Positions 38,352 to 45,792 of a stretch of 45,792 bases of DNA are shown here, piece after piece. The DNA lies in assembly GCA_019911865.1 (NCBI GenBank), contig JAIOJQ010000328.1:1-45792 (forward strand), written 5' to 3'. The stretch is from Thermoanaerobaculia bacterium. Its GTDB lineage: Bacteria > Acidobacteriota > Thermoanaerobaculia > Multivoradales > JAGPDF01. The notes below the pieces were generated by a model. That model searched no databases. It saw only the letters and a program-made list of their open reading frames with translations, and was not told where the DNA came from. The position numbers were made by a program, and so were the translations under genes. Positions within the stretch are counted from its first letter, which is position 1. Each line of letters opens with the position of its first letter.

Positions 38352-40085
38352 TCAGCCGCCGTGACCGGGAACCGCCGGCGCCTCCTCCGGCGCCGTCGGC
38401 AGGATCTCGAAGCGGGCGAGAGCCGCCTGGTCGATCCAGATCTCGGAGCGCTCGCGGAGCTTGGCGATCACCTCGTCGATCCGCGCCACGACCTCCTGGT
38501 TCTCGAGCTTCGCCTTGACGTTGCCCGAGACGGCCTCGAACGGATAGTGGTCCTGCTCCTCGTAGACGTCGACCTGGAGGAGCACCCAGCCGTTCGGGCT
38601 CTCCCTGGGGCCGAGAATGTCGCCCTTGCGCGCGTCGAGGAGATCCTCGCGGAAATTGAGCAGGCCCTCGGTCGCCAGCACCCAGCCGCGGTCGCCGCCG
38701 GCCTCCTTGTAGGAGTCGGTCGAGTTCTGGCGGACGAGCCAGGCGAACTCCGCGCCGCCCTTTGCCAGGCCGGCCAGCCGCTCGGCCTGCTCGCGGGTCG
38801 GCACCGTGAGCTGGAGCAGGTGCAATCGCGGCGGCTTGCGGAACTCGTCGCGGTGCTCGTCGTAGTAGGCACGCGCCTCGGCCGGAGTCACCTCGACCCC
38901 GGCGGCGACCGTCTCCTTGAGGTACTTCGAGGCGAGATGGCTGAGCTCGAGCGCATGCAGCTCGCGCCTCACCTTCGGCGTGTCGCCATAGCCGCGGCGC
39001 AGGCCCTCGGCGATCAGCATCTCCTCGAAGATCAGCTCGTCGAGAACGCCCGGCTTGTATTCGGCGGCGAGCACCGGGTTGGTGACTCCCGACCAGGCCG
39101 TGCCGAGCCGGCCGGCAAGCTCCTTGATGGTCAGCGTGCGGCCGGCGAGCCGCGCCACGGCGCGCTCGGGATCGGCGAACCTGGGCAGCAGCTTGCCGTC
39201 GTGCATGCGCTGAACCTCGATCGACTCGTAGGCCGCCCAGTCGACCTCCAGGCCGAGCGACGGCTCGAGCCGCTCGACGAGCGCCTTGCGGAGCGCGAGC
39301 TCCTGCCGGTGGCGGAGCTCGACCAGGACCCGGCGGGTCCGCTCGGCGAACTTTTCGGGATCGGCCGGCTCGACCTTCACCAGCCGGGCGAGGGTCCAGC
39401 CCCATGGCGTCGCGAGCGGCGCCGAGAGCGCGCCGGGCTCGCTCGTCTTGGCGAACTCGAGCAAGGACTGGTGGAGGTCGGTGAAGGCCGTGTTCATTCG
39501 GCCGCCGCGCCCGGCGTAGGGATCCTGGGAGTCGGTCCCGGCCAGCTCCGCCCAGGCCTCCTCGCCGGCCGGTTCGAGCTTCGCTCGCAGCGCCTCGAGC
39601 TCGGCCCGGTCGCGCCGGGTGAGGATCCGGAGCGTCGCGAACCGGTAGACGTCCGCGTAGACTTCGCGCGCCTTCGGCTCGGAGAAATCGAGCCGCGCCA
39701 GGATCTCCTCGCGGAAGACCTCGCCACGCGCCTTCGACTCGCGGCGCGCCACGAGCTTGCGCGCGAGCTGCGGATCCGCGTCCATCTCGAGTGTCCGCGC
39801 CTCCTGGGCGAGGAGGGTGTCGTTGACCAGGCGGAACATCAGCTGCTCGAGGTCGAAGCGTGACCGCTGCCGAACCTGCTGGGAGCGGTGGATCTCCTCG
39901 AGGACGATCTCGATGTCCTCGCTGTAGAGCGCTTCGCCGTTGACGCGGGCAACGACGGTCGAGCCGGCGTCGGGGGGATCGAGCTCCTGCCCGACGCCCG
40001 GCAGCGGCGCGGCGAGCAAGGCGAGGGCAGAGAGCCAGCGGACGGGTCGCGCCGCACGGCGCGCCCGCGGTGGTGAAGTGCGCAT
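38352..40085 (-). CDS. secreted PpiC-type (parvulin) peptidyl-prolyl cis-trans isomerase (OscH-like candidate)
   Basis: Signal …LALLAAPLPGVGQ; VNGEALYSEDIEIVLEEI (SurA-N-like); two parvulin-like regions (RILTRRDRAELEALRAKLEPAGEEAWAELAGTDSQDPYAGRGGRMN…; LHLLQLTVPTREQAERLAGLAKGGAEFAWLVRQNSTD…GDRGWV). Confidence 0.9.
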   Translation of the reverse strand: MRTSPPRARRAARPVRWLSALALLAAPLPGVGQELDPPDAGSTVVARVNGEALYSEDIEIVLEEIHRSQQVRQRSRFDLEQLMFRLVNDTLLAQEARTLEMDADPQLARKLVARRESKARGEVFREEILARLDFSEPKAREVYADVYRFATLRILTRRDRAELEALRAKLEPAGEEAWAELAGTDSQDPYAGRGGRMNTAFTDLHQSLLEFAKTSEPGALSAPLATPWGWTLARLVKVEPADPEKFAERTRRVLVELRHRQELALRKALVERLEPSLGLEVDWAAYESIEVQRMHDGKLLPRFADPERAVARLAGRTLTIKELAGRLGTAWSGVTNPVLAAEYKPGVLDELIFEEMLIAEGLRRGYGDTPKVRRELHALELSHLASKYLKETVAAGVEVTPAEARAYYDEHRDEFRKPPRLHLLQLTVPTREQAERLAGLAKGGAEFAWLVRQNSTDSYKEAGGDRGWVLATEGLLNFREDLLDARKGDILGPRESPNGWVLLQVDVYEEQDHYPFEAVSGNVKAKLENQEVVARIDEVIAKLRERSEIWIDQAALARFEILPTAPEEAPAVPGHGG

Positions 40086-41146
40086 CAACCGGACTCCTTC
40101 ATGACCACTGCGGCCTCCCCGCCAGAACCGGCGAGGAGCATACGCGTGGCGATTCGTTCGAGCAGATTCCGCAGCTGCGCGCCGCGCGAGTGGACGCGGC
40201 CGCGACCGAACCACCCCTCTCGGTCGAAGCCGCCACCTTCGAGCGAGCCGACGAAGAGGATGCGGCCCGACTCGGCGTCGAGCAGCCGTACCGCCACCGC
40301 GACCACCGGCTCGGGCGAGCTGCCGCCGCGAACTTCCCAGCGCTCGACCGAACCGGTGACCAGCCGGGCGGCGCCGCAGGCGTCGCGCACCTCGGCGCGG
40401 ACCTCCGCCGAGAGCTCGCCCCATCGGATGCCGCCCGGGCCGCGCAGCGCCGTCGTCACGCAGCCCGGCTCGGCGAGCGGGATCCCGGCGGCGACGAGCA
40501 GCGCGCGCATCGTCTCGGTCGCCGCCGCCGCGACCTCGAGCCCGTCCGCCACCTCGTTGACGGTGAAGGGCACGATGCCGACGAGGTCGGGCGGCGCGGC
40601 GACCCCGACTCCCGGGCTCGCCGGCGCGACCGCGCCGAGCTCGACGCCCGCCAGCAGCTCGGTGACCACCGGCGGCAGCAGGGTCGCGAGGTCGGCGACC
40701 GCGCCGATCCCCAGCAGGCCGCGCGTGTCCAGCCCGGAGCGGGCGACCGCGGCGGCCCACGCCATGCGGCCCGTCCGCCCGTCGTAGAGCCGGGCCGAAA
40801 CCGTGAGATCGGGAACCAGATGCTCGGGCGCGTCGTGGATCGCCACCGAGATCAGCCAGTCGGCCCCGAGCGCCGCCGCGATCGCGCGCAACCGCTCGGG
40901 CGGCGCGCCGTCGGCGTTGCGCAGGCGCTCGGCGCGCAGCGCGGCCCGGGTCCGCTCGGCGTCGATCACGGTCGCCCTCCGGGCGAGCTCGGCAGTCACC
41001 GCCTGCTCGAACCGCGCGCCGAGTCCCTCGACCCGCACGCCCTGCCGCACGGGCAGCAGCGCGACCGTGTCGGCCAGCGCTGCGCGGCCGGCCAGGGCGC
41101 CGGCGGCGAGCAGGAGCGGAGCGAGGAGGGAGCGGCGGCGCATCAC
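40085..41146 (-). CDS. CsgG-like/curli-assembly-type periplasmic protein
   Basis: Signal peptide; VALLPVRQGVRVEGLGARFEQAVTAELARRATVIDAERTRAAL…ALGADWLISVAI…SARLYDGRTGRMAWAAAV. Confidence 0.65.
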   Translation of the reverse strand: MMRRRSLLAPLLLAAGALAGRAALADTVALLPVRQGVRVEGLGARFEQAVTAELARRATVIDAERTRAALRAERLRNADGAPPERLRAIAAALGADWLISVAIHDAPEHLVPDLTVSARLYDGRTGRMAWAAAVARSGLDTRGLLGIGAVADLATLLPPVVTELLAGVELGAVAPASPGVGVAAPPDLVGIVPFTVNEVADGLEVAAAATETMRALLVAAGIPLAEPGCVTTALRGPGGIRWGELSAEVRAEVRDACGAARLVTGSVERWEVRGGSSPEPVVAVAVRLLDAESGRILFVGSLEGGGFDREGWFGRGRVHSRGAQLRNLLERIATRMLLAGSGGEAAVVMKESG

Positions 41147-41149
41147 GGG

Positions 41150-41782
41150 CTACTTGAGCAGCGTCTCCACGAGCCGTCGCACGCAGCGTCGCGTCGTCAC
41201 CGAGAGCGGTTCGCCCTCGTTGCCGAGCAGGCGCGCCGAGGCGACCGAGCCCTTCTCGGTGTGCGTCGCCGCCCAGATGATGGCGCCCGACTCGGTCTCG
41301 ACCAGCTGGGCGTCGACGGTCACCGTCGGGACGCCGGCCGAGCCCGAGCGCAGCACCTCGGACTGCAGGACGGCGCCCGCGATGACCGCCTGGACACCGA
41401 GCGTCTTGCCGAGTTCGACGATCTGTTCGGTGCTCGGACGCTGGGCCCGGTTGGCGCCAAATTTGACCGTGGCGGCGTTCACCTCGCCGGGCTCGACGAC
41501 GTCGACCGCGCCGGTCGCGAGCAGCTCGGTGACCAGCAGTCGGGTCACGCGCGCGGCCGCGGCGGTGTCGTTCGAGTAGTTCTCGAACGGCAGCACGGCC
41601 ACCCTCTCGACGAACGAGAAGTCGATCTTCGGGTTGGTGAACTTCGTCGGCCCCATCGACCCGCAGCCGCTGAGGGCCCCGAGGCAGGCGACGAGGAGGG
41701 CGAGGCATCGGGTCGAGCTTCGGAGTTTTCTCACGGTTCGCACCTTCCGATCAGAAGGAGAGGGTGGTGCCTGCGTTGACAC
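41150..41782 (-). CDS. CsgG-like lipoprotein
   Basis: Lipobox-like LGALSGCGSM; VERVAVLPFENYSNDTAAAARVTRLLVTELLATGAVDVVEPGEVNAA…QAVIAGAVLQ…VTVDAQLVETESGAIIWAATHTEKG. Confidence 0.8.
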   Translation of the reverse strand: MSTQAPPSPSDRKVRTVRKLRSSTRCLALLVACLGALSGCGSMGPTKFTNPKIDFSFVERVAVLPFENYSNDTAAAARVTRLLVTELLATGAVDVVEPGEVNAATVKFGANRAQRPSTEQIVELGKTLGVQAVIAGAVLQSEVLRSGSAGVPTVTVDAQLVETESGAIIWAATHTEKGSVASARLLGNEGEPLSVTTRRCVRRLVETLLK

Positions 41783-43901
41783 TGGTCACGGCGGTCTCCG
41801 GGCCGTCCGCGATCGCCGAGCTCGAGCGCGTCATGGAGCCGAAGAGCACCAGTCGGGCCGCGAGCCGGTAGTGCAGGGCGAGGCTCTCGTTGCGGGTTTG
41901 CGCGCCTTCGCGCTGGGAGAAGTCGTCCCAGCCGAGCGCGAGGCTCAACTTCGGTCCCGGGTTCCACGACAGATTGTAGCTCTGCCGAATCGTGGCGCCG
42001 GTCGACTCGTCGAAATAGGCGATCGTGCCGCCGAGGCCGAGCGCGGCGCCGGGTGTCCAGCCGAAATCGACGAACAGGCTGGAGCTCTCGAAGCGCGGCC
42101 CGCCGGCGACGGCGCTCTCCGTGCGGCTCCAGGTGTAGCCCCCGCCCAGGCGCCAGTCCTGGCGCGGGCGCATGTCGATCCGCTCCGTCCAGGTGAGCGT
42201 CTCGCGCGCCCCGCCGGTCCCCGGGGTCTCGATCCGGCTGGTCGACAGGTTGGTCACGAGACGCAGCTCGTCGAGCAGGTCGAGGGCGATCGTCGCGCGC
42301 GCGTAGCGGAGGTTCGACAGCTCGTGCCGCTCGTCGGAGTCGGTCCGCACCCCGGTCGCGAGCAACGCGTCGACGGTGTCGAGTGGATTCCAGCGCAGGC
42401 TCGCTCCGAAGTCGTCGGAGATCCGGGTCAGGTCGCGTCCGGCGCCCTCCTCGTAGCGCGAGTGCCGGTAGGCGACCGAGAGCGTCAGGTCGCGCGCGAG
42501 GTCGAGGCCGAGTCCGCCGTTGATCGCCGAACCGGTGGTGTCCCGCCGCACCACGCCGCCCACCGTCGTCGAGTCGTTGCTCGCGTCGGCCGAGGCGTGG
42601 AAGTGGAGTCGCTCCGAGACCCGCCACGCCAGGCTCGCGGCCGCCCGGTAGAGGTCGGCGCTGCGCTCGGGCTGGAGCGCCTCGACCGCGACGTCGCGCA
42701 GGGCGACGAGCTCGGTGACGCGGACCTCGTTCTCCGGGTTGATCGAGACGTTGACGGCCTTCAGATAACGCTCGGAGGACTCCAGGAAGTGGAGCTGATA
42801 GCGGAGCAGATCGGGGTCCCAGGCGCGCTCGAGGATCGTCACCGGCTGCCAGACCAGGCCGTCCGCGCTCTGGTAGACGTCCCAGGCGACCTGGGCGCCC
42901 GAGAGGCGGTCGACGACGATGTCGAGCCGGTGCGCCGGCACCGGCAAACCGAGGTCGAGGGCGAGGTTGCGGAAGGTGTTGGCGCCGCCGATTTCGATCG
43001 CCGGCGCGACCGGCGTCGAGAGGTCGCCGTCGACGAGGCCGGGCGCCGCGTCGAGTTCGCCGAGGGCGGGCGAGAGGTCGACGCCGGCGAAACCGCGCAC
43101 CGCCGCGATCGGCTCCGCGAGCTCGCCCTCGCCGCGGCTCTGCTCGGCTTCGAGCCGGCCGGCGACGCCCGCGAAGGAGAGGCGGACGCGATCGCCCGCC
43201 AGCGCGCGCGCCGCGGTGAGCCGCAGGTCGTGACGCAGCTGGGTGACGTCGAGGGCGGCCGCGCCGCCGGTGAGCTCGTTGTACCTGCCGCCGTACCCGA
43301 CGCTCCAGCGCGGGCGCTCGAACAGCAGGTCGACGCGCCCGACCCGCTGCTCGAGCCCGCGGCCGAGTGCCGCCACGCTCGCCGACTCGTCGGCGAGGTC
43401 GCGCCAGGAGAGGCCGAGGCGGAAGCCGCGCGGCGCGCGCCAGGAGAGGCTGGTGGTGAGCGCGCGCGACTCGAACTCCGCCGCGTCCGCGCCGGTGTCG
43501 GACCGCAGGCTCTCCCAGGCGACGCGCCACGACAGGTTCGGCGCGCCGTAGCGCAGCTCGGCCACCGGCTGCACGGTGGTGCGCGAGAAGGCCTCGACGC
43601 CGTCGAGCTGCGCGGCCTGCTCGGCGTAGAGGCCCGAGAGGTGCAGGCTCAGGTAGGGCGTGAGCTCCTGGACGACCGCGACGTTGGCGGAGTGATCGCT
43701 GCCGTCGACCACGGCGTCGCCGAGATCGGTGCTCGTCCAGCCGAGCCGGAGGGCGCCGTCGAGCGTGCCGGCGCGTGCCGCCGAGGCCGCCGCCAGAGCG
43801 AGCCCCGCCAGAACGAGGCTGCGCCCGGCACCCTCCCGCGAAACCTGCGACGCGCGTCTCACGGCGGGCATTCTCACAGCCAGCTCGAACGCCGCCACCA
43901 T
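41751..43901 (-). CDS. outer-membrane beta-barrel protein (OscG-like candidate), start possibly 43871
   Basis: 716 aa; signal peptide; repeated alternating amphipathic strands; terminates in …SVNAGTTLSF with a C-terminal Phe. Confidence 0.85.
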   Translation of the reverse strand: MVAAFELAVRMPAVRRASQVSREGAGRSLVLAGLALAAASAARAGTLDGALRLGWTSTDLGDAVVDGSDHSANVAVVQELTPYLSLHLSGLYAEQAAQLDGVEAFSRTTVQPVAELRYGAPNLSWRVAWESLRSDTGADAAEFESRALTTSLSWRAPRGFRLGLSWRDLADESASVAALGRGLEQRVGRVDLLFERPRWSVGYGGRYNELTGGAAALDVTQLRHDLRLTAARALAGDRVRLSFAGVAGRLEAEQSRGEGELAEPIAAVRGFAGVDLSPALGELDAAPGLVDGDLSTPVAPAIEIGGANTFRNLALDLGLPVPAHRLDIVVDRLSGAQVAWDVYQSADGLVWQPVTILERAWDPDLLRYQLHFLESSERYLKAVNVSINPENEVRVTELVALRDVAVEALQPERSADLYRAAASLAWRVSERLHFHASADASNDSTTVGGVVRRDTTGSAINGGLGLDLARDLTLSVAYRHSRYEEGAGRDLTRISDDFGASLRWNPLDTVDALLATGVRTDSDERHELSNLRYARATIALDLLDELRLVTNLSTSRIETPGTGGARETLTWTERIDMRPRQDWRLGGGYTWSRTESAVAGGPRFESSSLFVDFGWTPGAALGLGGTIAYFDESTGATIRQSYNLSWNPGPKLSLALGWDDFSQREGAQTRNESLALHYRLAARLVLFGSMTRSSSAIADGPETAVTSVNAGTTLSF

Positions 43902-43951
43902 CCGCGAGGGTGGCCCCGCCGCAACCCGCGGCGCGGGGCGGCCGGCCCCCC

Positions 43952-43987
43952 AAAAAAAGCGACCCGGGGTGCGGACACCCCGGGTCG
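43952..43987 (-). terminator. intrinsic terminator downstream of the 44024..45175 cytochrome gene
   Basis: Minus strand: GACCCGGGGTG-TCCG-CACCCCGGGTC (perfect 11-bp stem, extendable by one C-G) then GC and TTTTTTT. Confidence 0.92.
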
Positions 43988-44023
43988 ATGTGGCGCCGGC
44001 AGGCGCCGGATCTCTACCTCAGA

Positions 44024-45175
44024 TCACGGCGTGACGAGGTGGTCGAACTCGTCCTGCGTGTGGCACTTGTTGCAGAGCGACTTCTGGTCGTCGTCCGCCG
44101 GCAGCGTCGCCTGGGCGTACGGGATCTTCCAGGAGCCCGAGGTCGCGCCGTCGGTCTCGATGTTCTGGATCGTGAAGTCCCAGCGGCCCATGTCCTGCGC
44201 CGAGGTGGCGTGGGCGCGGTGGCAGGTGACGCAGGCGACCATCGACGTGCCCGCGGTCGGACCGGCGGTCGAGGTGGTCGTGACCGAGGGATCCTCGAAC
44301 GGCGTGTCCGGCAGGTAGGCGTCGACCACGGTGCCGCTGCCGCAGGGATCGGTCGGGCCGGTCGGCGGGTTGTTGACGCAGTCGGCCGTGCCGCGATACT
44401 CGTTGTACTTGGCGACGATCGTCGCGGTCAGAGCCTCGCCCGACGGGTGGATCAGGTTGCCGGACGAAGCGTGGAAGTCGCCGTGGCAGGTGGAGCACCA
44501 CTCGCTGTAGCCCGAGTGGTAGGCGTTGTGGTTCGCCAGGCCCTCGATCGAGTTGTAGCTGATGCCCTCGGCCACCAGGGTGCCGCCGAACGTCACCTCG
44601 TCCCCGCCGACGTCGATCGTCTGGCCGGTCTGGTAGAGGAAGCGGAAGCTGTCCTGGCCGTGCGGGTCGTGGCAGCTCGTGCACTCGAGCTGGTTGTTCG
44701 CCAGCTCGGCCTGGCCGCCCGGGGGATAGAGCAGCGTGGTGTCCCAGTTGCTGCCCTTGATGCCGGAGCGCAGGTTGTGGCCGGCCCGCTGGCCCGGGAT
44801 CGGGTTGGTCGCGCCGCCGCGGCCGTCGTTGACGTTGTCCTCGAGCAGGAACACGAAGTTGCCGGCGCTGTAGTACTCCTGCAGCGTCGGATTCAGTGGA
44901 TCCGACTCGAACACGTTGTAGCTGGCGCTGTTGTTGCCGTGGCAGCGCAGGCAGGTGTCGGTCGCGTTCGGCAGCAGCAGCAGGTCGGTGTAGCCGAAGC
45001 CCGGCGCCAGGCCCGGCCCGGTGCCGGTGGCGTCGAGGTTCATGCCCAGGTTGTTGGCGCTGTTGTGCATGGTGTGACAGCCCTGGCAGTAGCCGACCGA
45101 CTCGTGGTGGAACGCCATCGCCGGGGCGGCGAGCAGCACCGCGACGGCGGCGATCAGAAGCATCCGGTTCTTCAT
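44024..45175 (-). CDS. hexaheme c-type cytochrome, OmcS-like (paralogue 2)
   Basis: Signal …LAAPAMAFHHESVGYCQGCHTMHNS; six CxxCH (CQGCH, CLRCH, CTSCH, CSTCH, CVTCH, CNKCH); GHNLRSG, CTSCHDPHG, YSEWCSTCHGDFH, YLPDTPFED, CVTCHRAHATS, SLCNKCHTQDE. Confidence 0.93.
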   Translation of the reverse strand: MKNRMLLIAAVAVLLAAPAMAFHHESVGYCQGCHTMHNSANNLGMNLDATGTGPGLAPGFGYTDLLLLPNATDTCLRCHGNNSASYNVFESDPLNPTLQEYYSAGNFVFLLEDNVNDGRGGATNPIPGQRAGHNLRSGIKGSNWDTTLLYPPGGQAELANNQLECTSCHDPHGQDSFRFLYQTGQTIDVGGDEVTFGGTLVAEGISYNSIEGLANHNAYHSGYSEWCSTCHGDFHASSGNLIHPSGEALTATIVAKYNEYRGTADCVNNPPTGPTDPCGSGTVVDAYLPDTPFEDPSVTTTSTAGPTAGTSMVACVTCHRAHATSAQDMGRWDFTIQNIETDGATSGSWKIPYAQATLPADDDQKSLCNKCHTQDEFDHLVTP

Positions 45176-45466
45176 CTGGCGTCTCCTTTCCGTCGCCCTC
45201 GGGCGCGGGAGTTTTCATGTCTGTCCAGCTCTAGCGCAACGAGCGTGCCCGCTTCGCGGCGAGCCGCCGCGCGGACCGCCGGGGCGCGCCGCAAATCGTG
45301 TGTCGAGAATGGGTTGCGAGCCGGACTCGCAGTGCCGGCGAACGACCCGGCGGCGGTGGTGCGGGCGGACGCTGCGCAAGTTTCCCCACGGCTCGCCGCG
45401 GCGTGCGAAAAATCTCCCAGTCTCCCGGGGTAGGCCGCTCGCGGGAGCGCCTGGGTCGGCGGAGAG

Positions 45467-45792
45467 GCGAAGGCGCCGGCGGTTTCGCTTCGGCAAGAGC
45501 GGCTGGAGCAGTAGTGAGGCACGCGGTCAACTTACGCCGTGGCCGGCGGCGGGAGGCCGCCTGGGCGGGTGGCAGCGTCGTGCTGGCCGGGTAGCGACGA
45601 CCGGCGCGAGGTCAGCCGCGGCCGAGCCGGCGGGCGCGACGGGCGAGCATGGCGTGGGTCGTCGCTACCCGGCCAGCACGACGCTGCCACCCGCCCAGGC
45701 GGCCTCCCGCCGCCGGCCACGGCGTAAGTTGACCGCGTGCCTCACTACTGCTCCAGCCGCTCTTGCCGAAGCGAAACCGCCGGCGCCTTCGC
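45467..45792. repeat. 136-bp inverted repeat (45467-45602 / 45657-45792) with a 54-bp spacer, ending at the window edge
   Basis: Right arm is the reverse complement of the left arm from the last base (GCGAAGGCGCCGGCGG…GTAGCGACGACC); mirrored by ORFs 45532..45720 (-) and 45539..45727 (+), which share their first 20 and last ~20 residues. Confidence 0.9.

Noticed and set aside
41634-44318. 894-aa plus-strand ORF, with 40070..41779 and 38124..39863
   Set aside because: Antisense to the beta-barrel, CsgG-like and PpiC genes, which have signal peptides and coherent motifs; the plus-strand frames do not.
45532-45727. Two near-identical 62-aa ORFs on opposite strands
   Set aside because: Direct consequence of the inverted repeat at the window end; no independent coding evidence.

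Overview
High-GC bacterial window, about 46 kb, densely coding with many 4-bp start/stop overlaps. Left to right: the 3' end of an unidentified CDS; an acyl-CoA dehydrogenase with a coupled hypothetical gene; a respiratory nitrate reductase island (NarK, TehA/SLAC1-type transporter, NarGHJI, diheme cytochrome c, MobB); an arsenosugar-type operon (YceI, small membrane protein, ArsM, ArsS, fused DUF2064-GT2 glycosyltransferase); an ECF sigma factor with a NrsF/DUF1109-like anti-sigma factor; an AhpD-like gene split by an in-frame TGA; a Cys-type AhpD paralogue; a PLP decarboxylase; a TVP38 + FAD-disulfide reductase pair; an ABC exporter; DsrE; a PEP mutase/isocitrate lyase-like enzyme; and an extracellular-electron-transfer locus with two OmcS-like hexaheme cytochromes, a fused MFS/spermidine synthase, two beta-propellers, a 16-heme and a 26-heme cytochrome, a PpiC prolyl isomerase, two CsgG-like proteins and an outer-membrane beta-barrel. 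Main findings: (1) a candidate selenoprotein, where TGA replaces the second Cys of the AhpD CxxC motif and is followed by a SECIS-like hairpin; (2) four promoter-like motifs (GTAACC-N16-CRAA) with identical spacing that define a local ECF regulon covering sigma/anti-sigma/selenoprotein, YceI-arsenosugar, AhpD and TVP38-reductase; (3) an OmcS nanowire/osc-like assembly cluster with two OmcS paralogues and a strong terminator isolating one OmcS gene; (4) a NarK with a barrel-sandwich-like insertion; (5) a 136-bp inverted repeat reaching the last base of the window. All calls come from reading the sequence by eye; no searches or folding were run.
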